Assembly (NCBI GenBank): GCA_030620115.1
Contig: JAUXFG010000153.1
Coordinates: forward strand, 1-9,449
DNA: 9,449 nucleotides
Direction: 5' to 3'
From: Candidatus Fermentibacterota bacterium
GTDB taxonomy: Bacteria > JAFGKV01
A model generated the notes under the pieces. It worked only from the letters and a program-made list of their open reading frames with translations. It was not told the origin of the DNA and did no database searches. Below, piece by piece: positions 1-5,959 of the stretch; within the stretch, counting starts at the first letter, position 1; the number at the start of each line of letters is the position of its first letter. A program made the position numbers and the translations under genes.

Positions 1-3
1 ACA

Positions 4-43
4 AGGAGGAAGGAGGGATTCTTTGCTTGCGCTCAGAATGACA
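4..43 (+). repeat. Dispersed G/A-rich repeat, left copy
   Basis: A purine-rich stretch (GGAGGAAGGAG at 5-15) is followed by a short TTC/GCTT part and ends in GCTCAGAATGACA (31-43). The same two blocks, 11 and 13 bases identical and in the same order and orientation, recur at 9387-9397 and 9420-9432 with a longer middle part. The two copies are non-coding and bracket all the genes of the window. Elements ending in this kind of CTCAGAATGACA block are, as far as I know, common dispersed repeats in many bacterial genomes, but I cannot assign a named family from sequence alone. Confidence 0.6.
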
Positions 44-65
44 TATTGCGATATGGGCAATGCGG

Positions 66-94
66 CTGACTCTGCTCGGGTTATGTGATACATT
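66..94 (+). promoter_or_regulatory. Possible sigma-70-type promoter of the dap operon
   Basis: CTGACT (66-71) matches the -35 consensus TTGACA at 4 of 6 bases. It is separated by 17 bases from TACATT (89-94), which matches the -10 consensus TATAAT at 4 of 6. Transcription would start near position 101 and give a leader of about 80 bases before the dapE start. No better pair is visible between the left repeat and dapE. The assignment is weak and rests only on spacing and partial consensus. Confidence 0.3.
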
Positions 95-163
95 CCATTG
101 CCAAGAAATGTGAAGCGATTTGCTTGTCGCGGGCGTCGTGCTTTTTATGTAAGAGTGTAGAAC

Positions 164-169
164 GAGGTG
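164..169 (+). promoter_or_regulatory. Ribosome binding site of dapE
   Basis: GAGGTG lies 10 bases before the ATG at 180. It supports that ATG as the start, and the M20 fold begins normally from it. Confidence 0.55.
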
Positions 170-179
170 TCTTTCGTTC

Positions 180-1175
180 ATGGATATTTCAGAGCTGGCC
201 CTGGAGTGGGCACGGATTCCTTCGGTTACCGGGCATGAACAAGCCATCCTGGCGGAAGTTGAGCGAACCCTTCATGAATCGGGTTGGCCCGTAAGGCGGA
301 TTCCCGTGAGCCCTGGGCGATTCAATCTCTTGGCCGGACACGATTCAGGGAAACTTTTGTTCTCCACTCACCTTGATACTGTCCCGCCCTATCTGGCTCC
401 GGTACGCGACGGAGAGGTGCTTCGTGGGCGCGGGGTTGTTGATGCAAAAGGTATAGCTGCTGCTCTCTTTGTCGCGGCGGAGATATTGCGTGACAAAGGC
501 ATCGAGGTCTCGATACTCTATGTGGTGGGAGAGGAAACCATCAGCGATGGCGCCTTGGCCGCTGCTGAATCGGGTCTGCGATTCGACTATGTATTGAACG
601 GAGAACCGACCGACAATGTCTGTGTCTCTGCGCAGAAAGGGAATCTCCGGGTGAGCCTCACCACAAGAGGGAGATCGTGCCATTCCGGTTATCCCGAGCA
701 AGGCGAGTCGGCCATTCACTCGCTTGTAGAGCTCCTCAACGACATCTTGAAAAAAGCGTGGCGCCACGATGCGGAATTGGGGCCCACAACCGTGAATGTC
801 GGGCGGATCGAAGGCGGCGTGGCAGATAATGTTTTGGCAGAGACCGCCACCGCCCATCTCATGATTCGCATAGTACAGCCATGGGAAGCTGTTCTCAAGG
901 AGTTGACCGATTTTATAGGGGATAGGGCCACAGTGAACGTCGAAAAGGGGGTCGATCCTTTGCACCTTTGTTGTCCGTCGGGGATTTCCTCAAAGACCGT
1001 GGCGTTCGGAAGTGACCTCCCCGTCTTGAAGCAGGTGGGAACCCCTCTCATGTTAGGACCGGGATCGATCCTCCGGGCACATGGCCCGGACGAATATGTA
1101 ACCGTGGCGGAACTTGAAGAAGCGGTAATCCTCTATGTGCGTATTGCCGAACTGATTGAGGGAGGGCGAATATGA
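180..1175 (+). CDS. dapE: M20-family succinyl-diaminopimelate desuccinylase (DapE-like)
   Basis: This is a cytoplasmic zinc hydrolase of the M20 (DapE/ArgE/ACY1) family. In this context it most likely hydrolyses N-succinyl-LL-diaminopimelate to LL-diaminopimelate and succinate. The visible metal-site motifs are STHLDTVPP (His64, Asp66), GRGVVDAKG (Asp88), VVGEET (Glu118 as general base, Glu119), NGEPTD (Glu142) and a C-terminal RAHGPDEY (His301). The dimerisation (lid) domain spans roughly residues 150-250, with the CHSGYP motif (His168) and a GGVADNV segment. At 331 residues it is shorter than typical DapE proteins (about 375). The alternatives are ArgE-type acetylornithine deacetylase or another M20 amidohydrolase, since motifs alone do not separate these. 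Its position at the head of a dap operon that also contains dapD is the main argument for DapE. Its stop overlaps the asd start by 4 bases (ATGA). Confidence 0.82.
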   Translation: MDISELALEWARIPSVTGHEQAILAEVERTLHESGWPVRRIPVSPGRFNLLAGHDSGKLLFSTHLDTVPPYLAPVRDGEVLRGRGVVDAKGIAAALFVAAEILRDKGIEVSILYVVGEETISDGALAAAESGLRFDYVLNGEPTDNVCVSAQKGNLRVSLTTRGRSCHSGYPEQGESAIHSLVELLNDILKKAWRHDAELGPTTVNVGRIEGGVADNVLAETATAHLMIRIVQPWEAVLKELTDFIGDRATVNVEKGVDPLHLCCPSGISSKTVAFGSDLPVLKQVGTPLMLGPGSILRAHGPDEYVTVAELEEAVILYVRIAELIEGGRI

Positions 1176-2194
1176 CCGACAAAGTACCGGTTGCGGTATT
1201 TGGGGCCACCGGCATGGTGGGCCAGCAGCTCCTCCTCCTTCTTGAGAATCATCCGTGGTTCCATGCAGCAGTGCTTGTTGCCTCGGAGAGAAACGCAGGC
1301 AAGTCATATGGAGACGCGGTGCAGTGGTCCATGGAGGAGCCCATGCCGCCTTCCATTGCCGGCATGGAGATCAAGGGGCCCATGGCACGGATCCGTGCGC
1401 CATTGGTATTCTCATGTCTCGGGGCCATGGTGGCACGAAAGATCGAGCCTGCGCTGGCCGAACGCGGCCATCTGGTAGTTTCAAATGCGTCTGCGTTTAG
1501 GCAAAGCCCTGATGTTCCACTCCTCATCCCGGAGGTCAATCCAGGCTCACTGGCTCTCCTGAGCAGGCAGCGCACCCTGGGAGGGCCTGGGGTGATCGTC
1601 ACGAACCCGAACTGTGTAGTGGCTGGTCTGGCATTAGGACTGGCCCCACTGCATCGGGCATTCGTCATTCGGAAGGTCGTGGTGAGCACACTGCAGGCCA
1701 TCAGTGGCGCCGGGCTTCCCGGGCCGGCATCGCTGGAGATGGTGGACAATCTGATCCCCTGGATCAGTGGAGAAGAGGAAAAGATTGCTTCAGAGACAAA
1801 GGCGATCCTTGGTTCGAATATGGAGATCTCCGTTTCCGCGCATAGGGTTGCCGTGGTTCACGGGCACACCATGTCTGTTTTTGTGGAGACCGATAAGTCG
1901 ATCGAGCCCAAGGAGGCTATCGAGGCCTGGAACACGTTTCGCGCACCCGATATTGTGGCTGAGCTTCCCAGCGCACCGGAACAGCCGATCCGCTACATTC
2001 ACGATCAGGCCCGTCCTCAGCCAAAGCTGGACCGGATGAACGGCAAGGGCATGACGGTGACCATCGGCAGGGCAAGGCAATGCCGGGTTCTGGGATTTGC
2101 CTTCGAGCTCTGTGTCCACAACCTGATCCGCGGCGCGGCAGGAGCGGCTCTCCTGAACGCCGAGCTTTGTGTGAAGCAGGGCTGGATCGAATGA
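1172..2194 (+). CDS. asd: Aspartate-semialdehyde dehydrogenase, archaeal/fungal-type
   Basis: This enzyme catalyses NADP-dependent reduction of L-aspartyl-4-phosphate to L-aspartate-4-semialdehyde, the branch point to lysine, threonine and methionine. Residues 8-18 form the Rossmann nucleotide loop (AVFGATGMVGQ). TNPNC places the catalytic cysteine at Cys148. STLQAISGAG (172-181) and GEEEKI (200-205) belong to the substrate and phosphate pocket, and RVAVVHGHT (225-233) carries the conserved Arg225 and His231. The C-terminal HNLIRGAAGAALLNAE signature and the GEEEKI motif resemble the archaeal/yeast branch of the family rather than the E. coli-like branch; 340 residues is near the normal length for that branch. 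The ATG overlaps the dapE stop (ATGA), with GGAGGG at 1161-1166 as a good ribosome binding site. The stop overlaps the lysC start in the same way. Confidence 0.93.
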   Translation: MTDKVPVAVFGATGMVGQQLLLLLENHPWFHAAVLVASERNAGKSYGDAVQWSMEEPMPPSIAGMEIKGPMARIRAPLVFSCLGAMVARKIEPALAERGHLVVSNASAFRQSPDVPLLIPEVNPGSLALLSRQRTLGGPGVIVTNPNCVVAGLALGLAPLHRAFVIRKVVVSTLQAISGAGLPGPASLEMVDNLIPWISGEEEKIASETKAILGSNMEISVSAHRVAVVHGHTMSVFVETDKSIEPKEAIEAWNTFRAPDIVAELPSAPEQPIRYIHDQARPQPKLDRMNGKGMTVTIGRARQCRVLGFAFELCVHNLIRGAAGAALLNAELCVKQGWIE

Positions 2195-3363
2195 AAGTGG
2201 TGAAGGTGGGGGGGGGTGTACTCTCGGGAGCAGGACCGATCCAGCAACTGCCCGATCTTTTAGCGGCCCACATCCCACCGGTTGTATTGGTCGTATCCGC
2301 ACTAGGGAAGACCACTAATAGTTTGGAATCAATCGCCAAGGCCGCACTGCGTGGTGAGAGAGAAGTTGCATTGACGGAGTTGCGCGAGATGGTGCAGTGG
2401 CACCGCGAAATCGCGACGGAACTTGGGATCGCTGCTTTGTGTGAGACGGCGTTGGCCGCACTGGAGGATTACGCTGCGGACATCATCGGCAGGGGTGCGC
2501 GTGGATGGCCGGATCAGCGGTTCTTGGATTCGATCCTCTGCATAGGGGAACAGCTTTCATCTGCGATGATTGTGGCATACCTGACTGTGTCAGGCATTCA
2601 GACCAGGGGCGTGGCGGCATCCCGCGTCATCATTACGGACGAGAGATTTGGGGCGGCCAGGCCTGTTCATCATGCTCTCAAGAGGAGTGTCTTGCGCGAG
2701 ATCCCGCCCAAGATCGGCCATGGCCTTTTGCCCGTGGTGGAAGGCTATGTAGGAGCCACTGAAACCGGCATACCCACTACTCTCGGGCGTGAGGGTTCCG
2801 ACTATACGGCGGCGCTCCTTGCCGCAGTTCTCGACGCCGAGGAGCTGATACTGTACAAGGGTGTCCCTGGTGTGCTCACCAGTGATCCGATTCTTGTCCC
2901 CAATGCGCGTGTGTTGCCCGAGCTCTCCTACTCCCAAGCGGCCCGTCTTTTCAAGGGAGGCGCCAATGTTGTGCATCCTCGGACAGTGGAGCCGGTAGCG
3001 CGAGCGGGCATACCCATACGAATCATGGAATACGGGAGCACGGAGGGCGGGACATGGATTGGGCCTGAGCTGACCTGGGAGCCGGGGAAGATCCATGCGG
3101 TGGCGGTACGACGCGCGCAGGTGGGCCTTCAACAGGGTACGGCTCTGAAGCCACTCTCCGAAGGGCAGTATCACCTCATCTCGATCTTTGGTGAGCCGCC
3201 GGTGACGGCAGAAGAATCAGAAGAGATAGAAGCCAGATTGGCAGTGGCTGGATGTAAAATCCGTTTCAGCGATGGCCACTGCGCAACATGGATGGGGCTG
3301 GTGGGAGCACAGGAGGTCTCATCTGCCGCCAGGATCATGCACGAGCTTGTGGAGACATCTTGA
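2191..3363 (+). CDS. lysC: Aspartate kinase with altered P-loop-like motif and short regulatory region
   Basis: This is the first enzyme of the pathway, phosphorylating L-aspartate with ATP. The amino-acid-kinase domain covers about residues 1-290. It shows VVSALGKTTNSLE (34-46), the CIGEQLSS motif (Glu120), GREGSDYTAALLA (199-211, Asp204), YKGVPGVLTSDP (222-233) and the GGANVVHPRT block (256-265). I chose the ATG at 2191, not the in-frame one at 2080. It overlaps the asd stop as ATGA and begins directly with the kinase fold; the upstream start would overlap asd by more than 110 bases. Two oddities are visible. The usual KFGGTS loop reads KVGGGV and is encoded by a run of nine G (2208-2216). 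The region after residue 290 is only about 100 residues, less than the two ACT domains common in this family (total 390 versus about 400-450). Feedback control by lysine or threonine may therefore be altered. The ribosome binding site is weak (GCAGGG), so translation probably depends on coupling to asd. Confidence 0.9.
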   Translation: MKVVKVGGGVLSGAGPIQQLPDLLAAHIPPVVLVVSALGKTTNSLESIAKAALRGEREVALTELREMVQWHREIATELGIAALCETALAALEDYAADIIGRGARGWPDQRFLDSILCIGEQLSSAMIVAYLTVSGIQTRGVAASRVIITDERFGAARPVHHALKRSVLREIPPKIGHGLLPVVEGYVGATETGIPTTLGREGSDYTAALLAAVLDAEELILYKGVPGVLTSDPILVPNARVLPELSYSQAARLFKGGANVVHPRTVEPVARAGIPIRIMEYGSTEGGTWIGPELTWEPGKIHAVAVRRAQVGLQQGTALKPLSEGQYHLISIFGEPPVTAEESEEIEARLAVAGCKIRFSDGHCATWMGLVGAQEVSSAARIMHELVETS

Positions 3364-3371
3364 GGGAGGAA
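3364..3371 (+). promoter_or_regulatory. Ribosome binding site that fixes the dapB start
   Basis: GGGAGGAA directly follows the lysC stop and lies 6 bases before the ATG at 3378. The ATG at 3373 is too close and in another frame. This site favours 3378 over an in-frame upstream ATG at 3288, which lies inside lysC. Confidence 0.7.
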
Positions 3372-3377
3372 GATGGC

Positions 3378-4136
3378 ATGAAGATTGGAATTGTAGGCTA
3401 CGGAAAGATGGGCAAGGAGATCGAACGTGTTGCCCTGGAGCAGGGCAATCGTGTTGTCTGGAAACTGGACTTGGCTGACAATCGAGAAGGTGTTGGGCTC
3501 ACGCCTGGGCGGATCCGGGAAGCAGACGTATGTATCGAGTTCACCACACCGGATGCGGCGGCGGCGAACGTGACGGCGATTCTCTCCTTGGGCGGCAAGG
3601 TGGTGTCTGGAACCACCGGATGGTATGATCATCTCAACGAAGTGGATGCCGTGGCTCGCCGAACCGGTGGAGCGCTGGTTCACGGCAGCAATTTCTCCAT
3701 TGGCGCTTATCTCTTCAGGGAGGTGGCGACAGAGGCGGCGAGGTTGTTTGCCGTCTTCCCGGATATCTATGATGTCGCGCTGCATGAGATCCACCATCGC
3801 GCAAAGGTCGATCACCCGAGCGGCACGGCGTTGGCACTGGGGCAGGATCTGGTGAAACTCCTTCCCACAAAGACGTTGGTCCAGACGGAGCTTGATCCTG
3901 GGATAGGCCAAGACTCACTCCATGTCTCATCCACACGAGTCGGGCATTTTCCCGGTATGCATACGGTATTCTTCGATGGTCCCTTCGACACCATTGAAAT
4001 CAGGCACACGGCCCGCACGAGGGCGGGCTTTGTCCATGGTGCACTTCTGGCCGCGCGGTGGATTGAAAAAGCTCAGGGAATCTTCGACTTCCCGCATGTC
4101 ATGAAATCAATACTGGAGGATAAAGCACATGGTTAA
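3378..4136 (+). CDS. dapB: 4-hydroxy-tetrahydrodipicolinate reductase
   Basis: This enzyme reduces hydroxy-tetrahydrodipicolinate to tetrahydrodipicolinate with NAD(P)H. From Met1 the protein starts with the dinucleotide-binding loop IGIVGYGKMG (3-12). It continues with EFTTPDAAAANV (54-65), VSGTTGW (76-82) and SNFSIGAYLF (104-113). The family's catalytic signature, EIHHRAKVDHPSGTAL, holds His139, His140, Lys143 and the PSGT loop (147-150). The C-terminal RVGHFPGMHTV and HTARTRAGFVHGAL blocks complete the substrate-binding and tetramer domain. At 252 residues it is within the normal 240-270 range. It follows lysC after 14 bases, and its last 8 bases overlap dapA. Confidence 0.95.
   Translation: MKIGIVGYGKMGKEIERVALEQGNRVVWKLDLADNREGVGLTPGRIREADVCIEFTTPDAAAANVTAILSLGGKVVSGTTGWYDHLNEVDAVARRTGGALVHGSNFSIGAYLFREVATEAARLFAVFPDIYDVALHEIHHRAKVDHPSGTALALGQDLVKLLPTKTLVQTELDPGIGQDSLHVSSTRVGHFPGMHTVFFDGPFDTIEIRHTARTRAGFVHGALLAARWIEKAQGIFDFPHVMKSILEDKAHG
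4115..4120 (+). promoter_or_regulatory. Ribosome binding site of dapA inside dapB
   Basis: GGAGGA lies 8 bases before the dapA ATG at 4129 and within the last codons of dapB. This agrees with coupled translation of the two genes. Confidence 0.65.
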
Positions 4137-5025
4137 GCTATCCGGGTCGATGGTGGCATTGGTTTCTCCATTCCGGTCTGATGGGGGCCTTGATGAACAG
4201 GCGTTGAGAGGGCTTATTCAGTTCCAGCTTTCCAATGGTACCGATGGGATCGTGCCATGCGGGACTACGGGGGAAGGGGTGACCATCTCAGATGAGGAAA
4301 CCAAACGGTTGGTATCCATCGTGCTTGAGGAGGTTGATGGGCGAGTACCGGTGGTGGCGGGCGCGGGGAGCAACTCTACGATGGTGGCGGTGCAGAAGGC
4401 CAAGGCCATGGCGTCTTTGGGTGTTGACGCGATCTTGAGCGTGGCGCCATACTATAACAAGCCGACGCAGCAGGGTTTGTACGAGCACTTCAGGGCGGTT
4501 GCCGAAGATGGCGGGGTTCCGGTGGTGGTGTACAATGTACCTGGGCGCACCTCATGCAACATACTGCCCGAGACAATCCTGAAACTCAGTGAGTTGGATC
4601 AGATCGTGGCAGTGAAGGAGGCCAGCGGAGATCTGACGCAGGTCATGGAGATCATTCGAGGGACCGACCACCTTGCTGTGCTTTCGGGCGATGATGCACT
4701 GACGCTCCCCATGCTGGCCCTTGGCGCAAAGGGCGTGATCTCCGTGGTGGCCAATGAGGCGCCTTCCATGATGCATTCACTGGTGCGGTCGGCATTGGAG
4801 GGTGACTGGGAGAAAGCGCGTGAGATCCACTACAAACTCTTTCCCCTGATGCAAGCGAACTTCATCGAGACGAATCCCATCCCGGTCAAGGCTGCGGTGG
4901 CGCTTCTGGGATTGATCAATGAGACCTATCGTCTCCCGTTGGTTCCCCCATCGCAGAAAACGCGGAATGCCATGCAGCGTATGCTGTACACGCTTGGGCT
5001 GCTGGATCCACAGGAGCAGACGTGA
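4129..5025 (+). CDS. dapA: 4-hydroxy-tetrahydrodipicolinate synthase
   Basis: This is a class I aldolase that condenses pyruvate with aspartate semialdehyde, the committed step to diaminopimelate and lysine. The TIM-barrel protein has 298 residues (typical about 292). It shows PCGTTGEG (43-50, Thr46/Thr47 of the catalytic triad region), APYYNKPTQQG (106-116, Tyr109), VVYNVPGRTS (133-142, Tyr135 and Arg140) and VAVKEASGD (160-168) with the Schiff-base lysine at Lys163. LSGDD (185-189) lies in the next active-site strand. All expected catalytic residues are present. Its ATG overlaps dapB by 8 bases, and its TGA overlaps the GTG start of dapD (GTGA). Confidence 0.96.
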   Translation: MVKLSGSMVALVSPFRSDGGLDEQALRGLIQFQLSNGTDGIVPCGTTGEGVTISDEETKRLVSIVLEEVDGRVPVVAGAGSNSTMVAVQKAKAMASLGVDAILSVAPYYNKPTQQGLYEHFRAVAEDGGVPVVVYNVPGRTSCNILPETILKLSELDQIVAVKEASGDLTQVMEIIRGTDHLAVLSGDDALTLPMLALGAKGVISVVANEAPSMMHSLVRSALEGDWEKAREIHYKLFPLMQANFIETNPIPVKAAVALLGLINETYRLPLVPPSQKTRNAMQRMLYTLGLLDPQEQT

Positions 5026-5876
5026 GCGGTGGATCACTGAAGGCCCGGATTGAGGCGCTTTCTGATCCAGCCAGTGATCCCGATCCTGCTGCCCTGGAGG
5101 AGGTGGTTGAAGAGCTGTTCTCCGCTTTGGAGCGGGGAGTGGTGAGGGCCGCCAGCCGTGACGACGAGGGTAACTGGACCGTCAATTCGTGGGTGAAATC
5201 GGGGATTCTGCTTGCATTTCGGCAGGGAGCCACCGAGCCCATGGGAGGTACGGATTTCGCCTCCTTCCATGATCGTGTATTGCTGCCGCCGCGTATCGTT
5301 CAGCCGAAGGACAGGATACGACTCGTGCCCGGGGGTTCCGCAATCCGTAGGGGGGCATTTGTTGCGCGCAATGTGACCATCATGCCTCCCGCCTACATCA
5401 ATGTTGGCTCATACGTTGATGAAGGAACCATGGTGGACAGTCACGCATTGGTTGGATCGTGCGCCCAAGTCGGGAAACGCGTGCACCTGAGCGCCGCGTG
5501 CCAGATCGGTGGCGTTCTGGAGCCCATAGGCGCCCGACCCGTGGTGATTGAAGACGACGTACTGGTGGGTGGTGGCTGTGGAGTGTACGAGGGTGTTCTC
5601 GTACGAGAAGGAGCCGTGTTGGGGGCCGGGCTGATCCTGACTGCCAGCACACCTGTGTATGACCTGGTCAACCACCGTATCCTTCGCCCGCGAATGGAAT
5701 CGCCATTGGAGATCCCCGAGGGCGCGGTGGTGGTTCCGGGAACGCGGCGGGCCAGCGGGGAGTTTGCCGCCCAAGAGGAATTGGGCCTCCTCTGCGGCCT
5801 GATTGTGAAGTACCGTGATGAGGCCACTGAAGCGCGGGTGGCCTTGGAAAACGCGCTGCGAGAGATTCCAGGCTAG
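5022..5876 (+). CDS. dapD: Tetrahydrodipicolinate N-succinyltransferase
   Basis: DapD transfers succinate from succinyl-CoA to tetrahydrodipicolinate. Its presence shows that this organism uses the succinylase branch rather than the acetylase, dehydrogenase or aminotransferase branches. The start is GTG, overlapping the dapA stop as GTGA, with AGGAG at 5012-5016 five bases upstream. The N-terminal helical region contains the DapD block WTVNSWVKSGILLAFR (52-67). A left-handed beta-helix of hexapeptide repeats follows from about residue 104 to 240. It includes GAFVARNVTIMP (111-122), INVGSYVDEGTMVD (126-139), VGSCAQVGKRVHLS (144-157) and IGGVLEPIGARPVVIED (162-178). These match the E. coli-type DapD very closely, and 284 residues compares with about 274 there. 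It is the last gene of the coupled set. Confidence 0.95.
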   Translation: MSGGSLKARIEALSDPASDPDPAALEEVVEELFSALERGVVRAASRDDEGNWTVNSWVKSGILLAFRQGATEPMGGTDFASFHDRVLLPPRIVQPKDRIRLVPGGSAIRRGAFVARNVTIMPPAYINVGSYVDEGTMVDSHALVGSCAQVGKRVHLSAACQIGGVLEPIGARPVVIEDDVLVGGGCGVYEGVLVREGAVLGAGLILTASTPVYDLVNHRILRPRMESPLEIPEGAVVVPGTRRASGEFAAQEELGLLCGLIVKYRDEATEARVALENALREIPG

Positions 5877-5959
5877 AGGGGAGCATCGTAGACGCCAGTG
5901 TCACGGATCTCTCCCGTCAACAGAGAGACTACTCAAGAGAGATGCGAATGAGGTAGGTT

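Noticed and set aside
44-179. Lysine riboswitch ahead of the dap operon
   Set aside because: The stretch is too short for the roughly 170-base lysine aptamer, and I see none of its multi-helix core, only simple inverted repeats.
345-965. Long minus-strand ORF (206 codons) opposite dapE, and similar antisense ORFs such as 3171-3911, 1790-2302 and 2590-3174
   Set aside because: They lie opposite clearly recognised enzymes, show no domain motifs and no operon structure of their own. They are expected by-products of GC-rich codon use.
2080-2190. N-terminal extension of the aspartate kinase from an upstream in-frame ATG
   Set aside because: The extra 37 residues lie wholly within asd, have no family similarity and precede the natural kinase start at the ATGA junction.
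3288-3377. N-terminal extension of DapB from an ATG within lysC
   Set aside because: The Rossmann motif begins right after the ATG at 3378, which also has a strong ribosome binding site.
5908-5928. TCTCTC/GAGAGA inverted repeat between dapD and the phosphatase gene as a terminator
   Set aside because: It has only a 6-bp AT/GC-mixed stem with a 9-base loop and no following T-run, and GAGAGA recurs nearby by chance.
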